Positions 1 through 12,100 are shown, counted from the stretch's first letter. The stretch is DNA of 64,000 nt from Zasmidium citrigriseum (GCA_002786025.1 NHNW01000027.1:248001-312000), one strand, 5' to 3'. Notes: generated from the letters alone by a model not told the origin. Numbers and translations: made by a program.

Positions 1-2027
1 TATCCTTACTATCGTAACCCTTATCGTCGATACTATAGATAGTATTAAAGATATTAATAGCCCGCTATCTTAAGAGGAAGATAACTAAGCACTAGCTACT
101 AAAGGTGTAATTAAGTTAAAGGAGGGGGCTATCTTTAGCTATATTAACGAGGTTAAGATCGCTATATAGGTAAAGGTAAGAGAGGAAGGATAGGTTAAGT
201 ATATTACTAAAAGGGACAAGTAGAGGGTATTTATTAGGTGCCGTAGTTCGAGTAACTATCTATTTATCTATAGAGCGTATATCTATAATACTAGATTTAA
301 GATTAGCTCGCTAGTAGATAAGTATACCTATACTAGATCTAGATACTAATACCGATAACCCTTAGCCTTTATATCTACGATACTAGCGGAGGTTCTAAAG
401 ATTATAGATATTATAAAGGATACTCTAGCGAAGGATATTCGAAGCGTCCTTTTTAAGAAGTTTAAGTAGTCTATACTACTACTCTAGTACTATCGATTAC
501 GGGCTAAGATCTTAAGTAATAATTAAGTCTTAAGACTATTAAACTTTAAGAAACTACTAGCCTATCTAAGAGCGCTTAAGGACGCTAACCCTAGAGTTAT
601 AACTAAGCTTAAGGTTAACGAGAAAGGATAGTTTCGAAGGGTGTTTATATACCCTTAAACTATAGTACCTTCCTTCGTATACGGCCTAAGGATAGTAGCC
701 TTTAATAGTACCTTTCTTAAGGATTCCTTTAAGTAGGTATTTCTCGTAGCTATTAAGCTAGATTATAATAATTACCTCTAATTACTAGCCTAGGGTATCG
801 TTAAGACTAAGAGCGAAGATTCCTAGCGTTAGTTTATTAAACTCTTTAATAAGGCGTTAGGCCTAGACTTCTAGAAGGATATCTACTTTACTAATCGCTT
901 TACTATTATCTTAGACTACTATAAAGGACTCCTTAACTACGACGACGAGTTTCTAGGTTACTACTACTACTACTATATCTAGTACCTTTATCGTAATATC
1001 GTATAGTACTTTAAGAGTAAGGTAGCTATAGATCTTATCTATCCGATTACTCGAGCTTCTATAGACGCTACCTATAATAAGCTACTTAAGAAGGTTAGCG
1101 AGTACTCTCTAGAGGTAGCTAAGTATATTAAAGGACTAGATAGAGCGACGTTTATAAAGAAGGACGTTATAGCTACTAGCGTAAGGCGGTACGATAAGAT
1201 TACTAGTACTATTATAGAGTCTTAGAATTATATAATTATAAAGGATAGGGAGCTATCTACCCTTTACCTTCTTAATACTCTATAGAACCGAACTATATAG
1301 CTATACGCCGAGCGCTATTAATAGGCTATAGATCGGATAGTAAGGGCGTATAGTTTAATACTAGATTTACCTAGGTAGTTACGCTATAGAGCTAATATCT
1401 CGTAGTTTACCCCCTACGCTAAAGAGTAATTAAAGAAGGCTACTTACTTCGCTAGTAACTACTCTATTTAGCTCGATAGTACTAACCTTCCTATTATAGT
1501 ATAGGTATAGTATAACCTACGAGTAGATATTATTAGGGTTAAGTTTAAACCCCCTCGCTAGAAGCCTATTAGTATAACTTGCTCTTATAAGCGCCCTTAG
1601 GACTATTAGATTCCTTATAGCTATAGACTAGTAGTCCTTAATAAGCTTAGACTACGAGTAGTAGACTATATTAGTAACTACTAGGCTACTAAAGACTAGT
1701 AGATTATATATAGTTAAGGTTAAGACGTAGAAGATAAGGATCTAATTAAGTAAGTTAATTACCTTAATAGTAATAGACGTATAAGGCTAATCTAACTCTC
1801 TAAGCTTCTCTTAAAGCCTAAGTTAACGATAGCGCTAGCTATAACCCTTCGTTAAGGAAGGCGTTAAACTAAGAGGAAGGATTATAACACCTACGTTAGC
1901 TCCTTTAAAAGGAAGAAGGGTAATCTACTAAAGTATAGTAATTATAATTAGCCTAGGTATAAGAAGCTAACCTATACTAATCTACCTATATTATAATCTA
2001 TAGATAGGGTATATAGATTTATCTTAA
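1..2027 (+). mobile_element. RIP-degraded retroelement fragment with gag-like zinc-knuckle relic
   Basis: The stretch is saturated with TpA while CpA and TpG are almost absent, and no long reading frame survives. That is the signature of repeat-induced point mutation (C to T in CpA on either strand), known from Pezizomycotina repeats. Near the right end, on the + strand, codons at 1934, 1943, 1958 and 1973 are all TAT and lie at the spacing C-X2-C-X4-H-X4-C; TGT/TGC and CAT/CAC both become TAT-type codons after RIP, and the stop at 1949 fits a mutated CAG. I therefore read the region as the gag (or LINE ORF1) of a retroelement, continuing off the left edge. No LTR or target-site duplication could be recognised. 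High confidence in RIP, moderate in the gag call. Confidence 0.8.
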
Positions 2028-2060
2028 ATGCTACAAAGCACTATAACAGCCTTGTAGCAT
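2028..2060. repeat. Hairpin-forming inverted repeat at the transposon edge
   Basis: ATGCTACAA (2028-2036) and TTGTAGCAT (2052-2060) are perfect inverted repeats around a 15-nt loop. They sit exactly where the RIP-type composition stops. They could be an element terminus or chance. Confidence 0.5.
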
Positions 2061-2476
2061 AGAAGATAGTCTGTGGCATTAAAGATAATGATATCAAAGT
2101 TGGTGGCATTGAAGATATTTTCTACCTAGGCCTACCCCTGTCAGGATTAGAATCCCTGCCTCACGGTGGACTTCAGCCCCAGATATATGTTGTGTTTCCG
2201 CTCTTCGCACGACTTTTGTGGTTCGCATTCGGCTTTAATGTACGTTCTGAATGGTCAAGGCGGTGGTGAAGTCGATCTTGCTTCGCGCACTGACGTCACC
2301 GGCAAGCGCGACTGCATGTGATCGGGGTTGGCAAGTGCAGGTCGGGTACTTCTAGCTGTGGTTGCCGAGTTCTGACAATGATCTGAAAGACTTTCATATC
2401 GTTCAAAGTTGTCACAAACAGAATTCAGAGACCGACAGGAACATTGAACCCGGAAAACGGCGTCAGACTGGACACA
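2061..2476. other. Junction and promoter region upstream of the SDR gene
   Basis: Normal base composition resumes here. A near-repeat TGGCATTAAAGATA / TGGCATTGAAGATA lies at about 2073-2117. No gene is visible; the downstream part must hold the promoter of the dehydrogenase gene. Confidence 0.4.
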
Positions 2477-3308
2477 ATGGCACCTACCCAACCCCGAACT
2501 CTCGAAGGCAAAGTGTGAGTTGTCTCCATCTTTTTGCAATTTTATTGACGACCCCTATTGACCCCAACACAGTGCCATCGTGACAGGCGCCTCTCGCGGC
2601 ATAGGCGAAGCCATAGCTTACGACCTCGCGTCCCGAGGTGCCAAAGTCGCCATAACCTACTCCAGCGACCGCTCCAAAGAACCCGTCCAAAAGCTCATCA
2701 GCCGCATCCAGAAGACCGCCAACAGTGACGCAATAGGAATCCAACTGAACCTCAACTCCCCCGAAGCACCGAAACAGATTGTCCAGGAAACGATCAAGGC
2801 CTTCGGAGGGCACATCGACATTCTCGTCAACAATGCGGCCATGAGCAGTGACAAGCCCCTGGAGGCCATCACGCCGGAGCATTTCGATGAAGTGTTCCAT
2901 CTGAATGTGCGAGCGCCGTTGTTGATGATTCAAGCAGCACTTCCGCATCTGAGACGTCCAGGCCGTATCATCAACATCTCCTCGGTAGCCTCCCGGGCTG
3001 GGTATCCAGGAATAGGAACGTACGCTGCTTCCAAAGCCGCTCTTGAGGGGTATACGCGAAATTGGGCGTCAGAGCTTGGGAAAGATGGGACGACGGTGAA
3101 TTGTGTGAACCCGGGGCCGGTGCAGAGCGAGATGTTGGATGGGATCAGTGAGGAGATCAAGGGGCCGCAGATGAAAGCCACGCCGATCAAGCAGAGGTTT
3201 GGCGAGCCGGAGGAAGTTGCGGAGATTGTGGCGTTCCTCGCTGAGGAGAGGAGTAGTTGGGTGTCGGGGCAGTGTTTGAGTGCCAGTGGTGGGTTTGCGA
3301 TGTATTAG
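2477..3308 (+). CDS. Short-chain dehydrogenase/reductase (classical SDR)
   Basis: Two exons, 2477-2514 and 2573-3308, joined across a 58-nt intron (GTGAGT...CAG), give 257 residues. The join restores the expected N-terminal strand VAIVTGASRGIG, so the start at 2477 is well supported. Seen in the sequence: the cofactor motif TGASRGIG, the NNAA motif, the catalytic Ser in the ISSVAS segment, and the YAASK catalytic Tyr/Lys pair. These define a classical NAD(P)(H)-dependent SDR that oxidises or reduces a small alcohol/carbonyl substrate. The substrate cannot be read from the sequence. It lies about 450 bp from a RIP-mutated transposon but shows no RIP damage itself. Wobble bases change from mostly C to mostly G at about 2880. 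Confidence 0.9.
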
Positions 3309-3321
3309 CGGGCGGTCATCT

Positions 3322-4482
3322 TCAGCGATGGGTGTTGCTGGGCTGCTGCTTGGTGGTCGTGGTGCAGTCGTTGCCGCATGGCATCTCGAGGGATTCGCCG
3401 CTGCCGAACACGAGCTCTATACGCCCATTCTTTTTCATCGGGTGAAAGTTGTAGAGGGCATCGTTGCCTTCTAGCTCTTTGACCCATGCGCAAGCGCAGA
3501 TCTCGCAGGTGGCGGCATGCTCACGGATAGCCAATTCCTGCTGAATGGGCGGTCCCTTCTTGTTCTGCCCTTCGTCTTCAGTCTTCCTCGCCTTTCCCTT
3601 CGGTCGCTGCTTTGACTTCGAGATGATATCTTCAAGCTCATCGCCGGAGTCCTCAATCGCCGACTCGTCATTCCGGTCCACCTCTTGTCTGCTAATAACG
3701 TCAAAGCTTCCGGTCTGCTCGTACCTCATCATCAACAAATGGCAGATAGCTGGAACCCTGAACAAGGTCCAGCCAATCTTGTTGATATCCTTCCTCGTCA
3801 GTGGTCCGCCACCGTACAAGCTCAACTTCCTCTTCCGAAATTCCTTGAAACTGCCATATAGGATATCCACGAGCGCCTTCACGAGCGCTGTTTTCACATC
3901 CCTATTCGTCACCTCCCTGCCACCGACATGGAGCGTCTCCGAAAGTAGAACTTCGCATTCGACATGTGGCGTCTTGCTTCCTGGCTGAATCTCCACGTGG
4001 ATGTCAAGGTCTGGCAGCGCGAATTCCAGGCTTTTGAGGTATGCCGCACTATCATCGCCGAGATGATTTAACCACGTGAGCCAGAAGGTGGCAGTCTCGG
4101 GACCCTTGACATCGACGACGAAGGTCGTTTGCTGAACAGTTTGATGAAGCTCATCCTGGCCGAAGGGCTTCTGTAATTGAGGTCGCGCTGGCACGCCCTG
4201 CTTTCCACAGTCGGCAATATCGATTTTGAAGAGTGAGTCTTGGCGGTTGATGGACATGTCGGCTAAGGCATCGGTTGGTGCGACTTCCGACTGCTCGGGT
4301 TCTGTTTGCTGTGCTGAGGTGGCAGCTTGACCATCACCCGCCGCAGACGGAGGTGCTTCTGCTTTTTTGAACAAGTTTTTCAGTTTCTTTGTCGGCGGAG
4401 ACAAAGGGTCCGACTGCGACTTACCTGGCAGCCTGGCCCAAGGGGGAAGGAAGCTGCCGCCGCTGCTTGGCGGATTGGCCAT
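3322..4482 (-). CDS. Hypothetical 386-residue protein, convergent with the SDR gene
   Basis: Intronless frame of 386 codons on the minus strand, ending 13 bp from the SDR stop. I do not recognise the family. The first 90 residues are Pro/Ser-rich and basic (a KKLKNLFKK stretch) and look disordered. The middle (about 95-270) is more ordered, with alternating hydrophobic segments and conserved-looking aromatic residues. An acidic/basic linker follows, then a short C-terminal block with a CEICAC cysteine cluster and a later Cys pair. No signal peptide or membrane segment is visible. Coding status rests on length, composition and a methionine start in a favourable context. Confidence 0.7.
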   Translation of the reverse strand: MANPPSSGGSFLPPWARLPGKSQSDPLSPPTKKLKNLFKKAEAPPSAAGDGQAATSAQQTEPEQSEVAPTDALADMSINRQDSLFKIDIADCGKQGVPARPQLQKPFGQDELHQTVQQTTFVVDVKGPETATFWLTWLNHLGDDSAAYLKSLEFALPDLDIHVEIQPGSKTPHVECEVLLSETLHVGGREVTNRDVKTALVKALVDILYGSFKEFRKRKLSLYGGGPLTRKDINKIGWTLFRVPAICHLLMMRYEQTGSFDVISRQEVDRNDESAIEDSGDELEDIISKSKQRPKGKARKTEDEGQNKKGPPIQQELAIREHAATCEICACAWVKELEGNDALYNFHPMKKNGRIELVFGSGESLEMPCGNDCTTTTKQQPSNTHR

Positions 4483-5311
4483 TGCGACTGATGCGTTTGT
4501 GTTGTGCTGGTTTTAGGAAGGAGGTGTTGGTCGGCAATTCGGCGAGGTCGTGGTTCTTGTATGTGGGTGCGTGCGAGGTTCCGTGGCTCTGGGCTCGTGA
4601 AGCTAGTCATCCATTGTTCGGATGTGTCTTGGCAGCCTTGAACTTCGGCCTTTCAAGGACGTGCTCGGTGGCTGCAGCTATTAATGGCGAGTGCCTGTCT
4701 CTTCAGTGCATATAGGCTTCTCAATTGTCTTAAGACAAACACGGATATAGCCCGGGTAGCACATGACGTCTACGCCTGCTGACCTTCTCGACAACACGTT
4801 GCGATAAGAGGCAACTAGCGAAGAGCAAAGGTCTTGTTGAGGACGTCTTATAGAAAGTATTTTACATTTGAAGAATGCTCTACCTACCCAGATACGCATG
4901 CTCAAATGTTTCAGATCGTAGTCGGCAGTGTATGTCATGTCCTCGTGTAGTCGTATCTCAAGCAAAGTGAGAGCCACAAAATCTGGGTATCGTGGCTGAG
5001 TGACTGGTCGGAAGCAAAATAGAGAGGTCTGTCATCAGGTCATCGTAGTCGCAGTCGTAGCTCTGGTGTATCGTCGTTGTTTAGACAACGATCTCGTAGT
5101 CGTCGAAGCATCAGGAAATGTATCGTGTATGTTGATAGCAGTCCAAGTAGCAGGCCCTGCTTAGCCCAAACCCTGCTCGCTGATTCGCTTGAAGAAGAAG
5201 TCTCATCGATCCCCAACCATGTCGCAAAAGCTCAAGAGTACAGCAAGCCCTTCAATGGCATAAACTCATGCACTCAACCGGAGAAAGTTGATAGTCCGAT
5301 CCGGGGTCCTC
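4483..5311. other. Non-coding stretch between two minus-strand genes
   Basis: No convincing gene. It holds the 5' flank of the hypothetical gene and the 3' flank of the small secreted-protein gene. A small hairpin is visible at 5074-5091 (TCGTTGT, loop TTAG, ACAACGA). Confidence 0.4.
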
Positions 5312-5968
5312 TCAGATGTCATGGCACTGAAAGATGAGATACATCGCTAAAGTCATGGTCAGTATCTTCTTGAACAGCAGAATGACGGTAACGCATCAAG
5401 ACTTACGACCTCCAACATCGTTGATCGGCGTGAGATCCTTCACCTGGTGGCACTTTCCATCACCCTTGAAGCAAGTCGTATCCTATCGAAAACGTCAGCT
5501 AGCCCACAAGGCAGTCCATGAACCACTTACGTCGCAGCTCACACTCCCCGACCGTCCCACACAACGCTCACTCCCCTCCGCAATCTGGAACGCCACAGGC
5601 ATAGGTTTCGTCGGCACAGTACATTTGTACGTATTCCCAATAGGAGCATTGTTCTCCTACACGCCCATTCAATCAGCAAGTGCCTTGACCATGCTCATTC
5701 TTGCCGAGATACTGACCCATTCGCACTCCACATCCGGAACGTCCGCGGGCGTGTCTTGACCAGCCTGGAGACAGTAGCCGGCGTCTGGCTCGCCGGTTCC
5801 GAAGTGCCGCGACATTTCGTAGGTGCTCATGAAGGTGAACTTGGGGAAGGGGATGATCAGGCGGTTTTCGTAGCGCTTGGTGTTGAAGAATTTGAGTTCC
5901 CAGGCGGTCGACAGGGTGGTCAGGAGGAGGAGGATGAGGGCGAGGAAGTAGGGCTTCTGGCGAGCCAT
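5312..5968 (-). CDS. Small cysteine-rich secreted protein, candidate effector
   Basis: Four exons on the minus strand (5968-5717, 5656-5531, 5482-5407, 5346-5312) with introns of 60, 48 and 60 nt, all GT-AG (donors GTCAGT, GTAAGT, GTAAGT), give 163 residues. Residues 1 to about 22 form a classic signal peptide with a long Leu-rich core ending ..LSTAW. The mature part has eight cysteines and no recognised domain, with spacing consistent with up to four disulfides. Small size, secretion and cysteine content match the usual definition of a fungal effector candidate or antimicrobial secreted protein; the function itself is inference. The last exon codes for only 11 residues, so the 3' end is the least certain part. 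Confidence 0.7.
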
Positions 5969-7286
5969 GGTGTTGCTGGGTCGGATTCTTCAGGGGTGCG
6001 TACTAGACGTTGGTGTAGGTATGTCGGTGGTGTTGTATGCTTGTTGTACTCGTGGTTGCGTGTTGTCTAGAACAAGGGAAGTCGAAGGATGAGGCCATTA
6101 TAAAGGGCCCTGGTCTTCTTCCGCATGACCATTGCAAGAGCCGTAATAAGCCGCAAGATTCATCTGATGTCACAGAAGACACATGCTTGCAGCTGCTCTT
6201 AGGTGCTTAGATGAATGCTTGCTAGTCCGTTGAGCCGAGAGCGCATGAACAAGAGAAGATTATATCTCCAACGTCAAACGACTTTCATAGGCCCTCAGAG
6301 GCTTGATGAGTGGCTCTCTTGTCCATGAAGTCAAAGAGATTGTGCCGCATGAATGTTTGCTGCAGCGTTATGCCGAGTGCACCTGAACTCGAGTAGTCTG
6401 ATGAGTCCCCTAGGTATAAACGACCTTCTCCATACCCTCGCGGGATGGCCCTGTTGTCAATCAAGGCAGAGAGATCGTCTCTACCGACTTGAGCCGCCGT
6501 CATGCCCTGACTGCCAGCGGAAGCATGTGCCCCGAGGCACTTGTTGGTGCTCTTAGGTGATGAACGCACATTGCCTCTCCCCGAGGCGAAGCCAAAATGA
6601 ATCCGTGACGAGAGACTCCAGCAGCTTGTGAATACGAGATCTTGGAGAGATGCGACCTCGCCCGTTCGCCGCCTGTCCAGCCCTGACTTTCGGAGATGTC
6701 GTCGTGAGCGGTACTCTCCCAAAGGCCCTGTGATCTATCTTTCTGCCTGCCGTAATGCTGTGTAGCGATCGTGTTCGAATTGCCGCTGTCAATAGAGGGG
6801 TTTTGCAACCGCGAGCCATCTTAGGAGTGAATATGCCATGCGTAGGGCTCGGCCGGCTCGTCCTGAATCGTCCGACTGTGCACCGCAGAGATTGTTGGAG
6901 AGTCGAGATTTGGCGATCGGGGCGTGAGTACCGGTGATATCGTGAGCGTTCTGATCTTTTCGTGTGCCTGGCATGAATGTCGAACAGATAGGTCGAAAAG
7001 GCGGAAGGGGGGGATATGTTCCAAAACGCTCAGCGCTCTCTATTCATTGAAGCAGACGATGACTAGTAGTATAGACAGGTAATTAAAACGAACATATCTG
7101 TACAAGTCAAGGAAGCCAGGGTACTTTATTCAGCACATCCAGATCCTCTTCTTCCTTTTCGCATCCAATGGGCCAGCACCAATGCTCTGAAGGCGCGTGT
7201 ATCCTTTCTTCGCGTCCCAAATCCCAAAACGCCAACGCTATGCCCAGTAAAACGAAGATTCCACATCCCAGATCTTGCTAATGTGA
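5969..7286. other. About 1.3 kb without a convincing gene
   Basis: Open frames here are short, overlapping on both strands and lack recognisable protein features or splice continuity. The left part is the promoter side of the small secreted-protein gene; the right part is the 3' flank of the Sed5 gene. Confidence 0.4.
6098..6106 (-). promoter_or_regulatory. TATA-like element upstream of the secreted-protein gene
   Basis: On the minus strand this reads as a TTTATAAT-type element about 130 nt upstream of the ATG at 5968. Position and sequence are the only evidence. Confidence 0.3.
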
Positions 7287-8354
7287 TTATCCAGCAATCA
7301 GGACCCACAGGAGGAAGAAAATCATCAGGACGCCGAACATCTTAGCGATCAGCCAGCGATTCCCTTGCACGCGGGACCAGTACTTCATCAACTGTCTTTG
7401 CGCGCCTTCGACATTGTCAACAACGTCATCGGTGTTGGCGTCGATTCTTTGGATCTGTTCTGCTTGTTCGGAGACCATTTGTGCCAATTGGCCGAAAATA
7501 CCGCCGAGTTCGCTGATAGTACGTTCGATGGCTTCGATCGCTTCACCACGTTGTTGGATGTAGGTATTTGAGGTGGAGCCTTCTTCCATTATTTGAAGTT
7601 GTTGCTGAGAGACGGCACCACCTCCGTTTTGGTAGAGTGCGCCTGAGCTGCCGGATGAAGGCTCCAAGGAGAGCACGTCTTGTTGTGCCGACATTTGTCC
7701 TGGCTTCGGACTTGGTCCTCGCTGTGGTGTCTGGTATAAGGGCGAATCTGTCCTTCCTGGGTCCAAATGCGGAGCAGCGGTTTGGCTTTGCTGGCTCACG
7801 CTGCTCACGAAGTTATCCTGCCGCGATCTGCTAGCTTGAATATTCTTGGTCCGGACCTCAAGCACCTCCTTGAAGTTCACACTGACGTCTGCCAGTTTCC
7901 CCTGCAGCAACACCACCACGTTCTTGTTGTGCTCTCCCTCTTGATCCGGGCCTTTACTGCCCTGGTTCGTCTGTCGCTGTAATTGTTGCAGCTGGCCAAT
8001 CTGTTGATTTAAACCAGCGAGATCTTGCTTGATGACGTAGGTCAATTCAGCGATTTCCACGGGTCGGTCGTCGAAGAGTGTCTTTCTTTTCGCAAGTTCG
8101 GCCAGTCGTTGCAGCTTGCCCATAGTGGCGCTTATGCCGCGCCCGATGGCTGCTGCATTGCGCGCAAATTCACTTCTCTGTTTTCGAGTGGGTGGTGTTG
8201 CGGTGCCGTTTTGCTGCGATATTAGGGGTTGCGACTGCGGCGCGCCTGCTTTGCGTTGACGGGCGAGCGATTTCTGTGCCTGGGCGAGGATGCTGCGGAA
8301 TTCGGGGGTCCGGTCTTGAATGGAAGCGTGGGAGGCCATGGTGAGGGTCGACAT
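7287..8354 (-). CDS. sed5: Qa-SNARE syntaxin of the Golgi (Sed5/syntaxin-5)
   Basis: Intronless 355-residue protein. The N-terminus carries the short peptide SIQDRTPEF used by syntaxin-5 proteins to bind the SM protein Sly1. Residues about 60-180 form the Habc helical region. A Gln/Ser-rich linker follows, then the SNARE helix (about 265-325) with the zero-layer Gln in the IERTISELGGIFGQLAQMV stretch, and a C-terminal 19-20 residue hydrophobic anchor with only two residues after it. This is the tail-anchored Q-SNARE for ER-to-Golgi and intra-Golgi fusion. Two nearby methionines (residues 1 and 6) could each be the start. It is divergently arranged with the large Ser/Pro-rich gene. Confidence 0.95.
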   Translation of the reverse strand: MSTLTMASHASIQDRTPEFRSILAQAQKSLARQRKAGAPQSQPLISQQNGTATPPTRKQRSEFARNAAAIGRGISATMGKLQRLAELAKRKTLFDDRPVEIAELTYVIKQDLAGLNQQIGQLQQLQRQTNQGSKGPDQEGEHNKNVVVLLQGKLADVSVNFKEVLEVRTKNIQASRSRQDNFVSSVSQQSQTAAPHLDPGRTDSPLYQTPQRGPSPKPGQMSAQQDVLSLEPSSGSSGALYQNGGGAVSQQQLQIMEEGSTSNTYIQQRGEAIEAIERTISELGGIFGQLAQMVSEQAEQIQRIDANTDDVVDNVEGAQRQLMKYWSRVQGNRWLIAKMFGVLMIFFLLWVLIAG

Positions 8355-9167
8355 GGGCGTATTTGAAGGGAGAGACTTTGGGTGGGAAAAGTGTCAAGAT
8401 GTGGGCCGGCAGGAGGTGGCCAGGTGGCCGGATGCGATTGTTGGCGCCTGGGAGAGTGTATTCACGGTCGCGGGGTAACTGCGATATCGATTCGGCCACG
8501 GAGAGTGTACCGTCAGTGGGTAAAGGAGCGTTGGCGGTGGTGAATGATGGAGTGAGGTGGTGTCGTCGGTGGCAGGGAGGATGGGTGCCGCTTCCAGAAT
8601 CGAGAATAGAACGTTGCACGTGTTGCGCCTGCAGCCAAGCCGGCTCAGACAAAGAAGCCGAACACAACTGACTTCATCACACAGACAGACTGGCCACGCA
8701 GCACTCGGGGCTGAGTAGGAAAGAGACTTCGCTACCTCGTCAATCGACCACCTGGCTTAACCAGTATTCGAAGCAACATTCACTTACATTCTCGTCGGCG
8801 CGCAGTGGAGCATTCCCGCTGCCCGTGATTGGTCCGTCTCGCAGGGATCGGGGCGCAGACTGGGATGTAGCAGTTGACCTCAAACAACTTGGACACCGTC
8901 ATCACCGCCCAACCTACCGGCCTAATCCTTAATCCTCCCCCGATTCAGTCTCTTCGAACGATTCAGCGGTTCAGCGATTGAAACAGTTCGCACGTGAAAC
9001 AGCCGGCCGGACAGGACAGACTGCGGCGGCCTCTTACATTCTTCCCAATCTCCGCCTGACGCGGTCCTGCAGCTGCTGCTTTGCGCCTCGTCACCACCGC
9101 AGCCCGACCATGACCACGGCGACATAGCTGCCAGTATCTGCGAGCGCTCTGGCAGCATTCGCCCACC
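8355..9167. other. Divergent promoter region
   Basis: About 810 bp between the start codons of sed5 (minus) and the 1366-residue gene (plus). No gene is seen. CT-rich tracts and short repeats of a CGATTCAG-like unit occur around 8940-8985. Confidence 0.5.
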
Positions 9168-12100
9168 ATGTCGCGCAACAACACGCCTCTCTCACCCAAC
9201 GCGCCCTTATCCTTCAAGACCGTACCGGGTCGCCATCGAACCCAGAAATGGAACAAGGCTCCCAGCTACAACTACGACGGCGACGACTGGGGTGGATATG
9301 ATCCGTATGATGAGTATGGCGGGCAGGATGAGCCTCCGCCACCACCAATGCCTTCTCAGGTGCCATATGGCGCACCCAGGGGGCGAAAGAGCAGTTTCGA
9401 CAGAGGCGACGATAGTCGACAGTTCAGCGCCCCAGCGGCCACCTCATCTTTCCCAGCATATGATGAACGACGAGCTGGCGGGCCTGGCAGTGCAGCGAGC
9501 GGCGGCAGGGGCAGCAATGACTTCCCGCGGAGCACTAGCAAACCGCGCGATTTCACCAACCCTGAGCAGGTTCCGCCGCCGCTCATGACAAAAGGAACTC
9601 CTCCGCCACCGACATGGTTTCCGCCTAGAAAGAGCAGTCTGAGTGGGAATGATGTGGCGTCTAAAGCCCAGGCTGATGAGGCACGAGCCATCGCTGCTGA
9701 GATGTCGTCTCCCAATACCGACAAGCCTCTACCGTTCATCCGACCGAGTGATATCTACAAGCGAATACCCGATGAGATTAGACGGCAGTCTGAAGAGGGC
9801 GGCAGGCCATCTATGGAGTCTTTGCAGAGAGAGACGTCACCACAGAAGCTAGGCTTGGAGCCCGTTCAAGAAAGCAGGGAGTCTAGGTTGTTCATGGACG
9901 ATGAGGTACCCAAGGTTGATACCAGACCTGGCAACACGGTACCTGAGAGAGTCGGTAGCCCTTCCACTAGAAGCCAGCTACCTAGTCTTCAGACTGCAAT
10001 GGCACCTCCACCAGCAAGGTCAAACATTGCAAAGGAACCGAGCCCGACCCTGCCTGATGTGTCCAGAATATCGGGCTTTGGTGATGATTTCTTCCACTCT
10101 GGCGCCAAGAAGCCCGCTGATGGCAGCATGGAGGCTACCCCCACTTCCTCTGAACTTGCTCGAGGCACGGCCCCGACTGTCAACACCGCTGGAATTGCTG
10201 GCTCGCAGACGACATTCAGCTCGATTCAGAACACACCTACAACTACCAGAGCACCACCAGGAAGCGATCCCGCTGGCGAGATCTTGGCAGAGCGACAGCA
10301 CGATGCTTCATTTGACGACATGACGAATCAGACGGCCTCGGGACTACAGCACCAGCCTTCACAAGGATTTCGCTCGGCGGTACATCAAGCGTTCGATCGT
10401 AGCGATAACACCACGCCGTCCCGCGACAGCTCACAATCAGGTCCAGGCGGCAGTGGCGTCAGTCGAAGCGATACCAACTCCACTGCCGGTATCAGTCCCA
10501 TCATGAGCAGAGTACCTTCAGCGGCCACCGCTGAGTTTGGACGACAGCAACGGGTTGACGAGCAGGTACCTCCGATCGCTGAAGAGCCTTCATCCGCCAC
10601 TCCGACCGGATCTAGGCCTGCATCTGGTCTTCAAGGCCAGTACCGCATCCCTCGCAAGCCATCTCCTGGCCACAGCAGGAATGTGAGCGGTGAAGCAAGC
10701 GCGCCCTCAGCGTTCGAACCTGGCTACAGGAGAAGTCTGGACCCTCCTTCGACTGGCACTTCTCCCGCTCGTACACCAGGCATGGAGACCACTGCGGACA
10801 GACGACTGAGCACGCCCATGTCTGCTGTTCCTGTGACAGAGGCAGAGGCCCCAGACGTGGCAGATCAAGCTGCTGAAGTGCCCGAGCCTACTCTTGAGCC
10901 AGCAGAAACACCCGCGAGTGAGATCAGTCAGCTGGGAGAACTCGGTGGCCCAGCTGCCGTTGCAAAACACACGAGAGGCAGGAGTAGCACTGACTACAGT
11001 GTACGTGAAGCTGACATCGCCGACACCGTCAATTCTTCTCCAGACAAAGGTACCGCAGTACCTGCAATCGCGGAAGCACAGAGGGATAGTCAGAAGCTGT
11101 TCTTAGACACGCATCCTGGTACCCCGGGATCACCGGCGCGGCCTGGCACCGGCTTTTCAGGTTCTGGCACTCCCACACGAGCGGATAGCCCTGCCAAAGG
11201 ACGTGTTCGAGAAATTGCCGACAAGTACCACGAAATCCACCAGGCTTCCAGACGCAACTCAGCAACTTCGATTGGTTCGTCAAAATCGAGTTGGAGCAAC
11301 TTTGATGCACCACGACTCAAGCGACAGGGCACTTCACAGTCTCAGCTGGGCGTGGAAGGCGCTGCGGGAGATCAGAGTGCATCAAGACCTGAACTTGGCC
11401 GAGAAGAATCCTTCAGACCAGATCTGCCTGGTGGTTGGATCAGCACAGCACCGACTCCAGCCCTTGAATCGCCACCTGTTCAACCACAGCAAACGACGCC
11501 TCGCCAAAGCACTACGACTGACGAGCAAGTCGACCTCACGCCAACCACGAAGAAACACCAGCTTCCGTCAGTCGAGCCCACCTCGGCCACATCCACGAAT
11601 AGCAGCAAGAATGCTTTTGATGCTGTCAAGGACGTCGGTGATCAATTGGGTGCAGCGCTTCTATCGAGCTATGGAATTGGCCATCAAACCCGCGACTTTG
11701 CATCGTCAGAGCCTCCGGCGCCCGTTGACCAGCCCGAAACGCAACCCAAGCCGGAGCGAGGTTCAATTGTCATGCAGCCGCCGTTGATTCGGCATGAGAC
11801 AGACAGTACCGATGCACCAACCTCAGTGGCTTCTTCTGTTGCACCCACACCGCCTGTCAAGGACACGCCCAAGCAACCCAACAATCTTGCCGTTGACGAT
11901 GGAGGCTACTTCAACACGGTGGCTCCACTCAGACTGCGCTCTCGAGAGCCGTCCCCAGAACAGCAAGCTCAACTCTCGCCGCAGCGTTCAAATGTCATGC
12001 CTGCCCTATCGACAGACACTGCTGCAACCGACATGGACAATGACCGCCTGAGAAACGAGATCGTGCGCAGTCTTGATCCTATCAAAAAGAACGACGGCAT

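Noticed and set aside
6285..7024. Several overlapping 60-145 codon frames on both strands
   Set aside because: None shows a signal peptide, domain motif or consistent codon use; they look like random frames in GC-moderate DNA.
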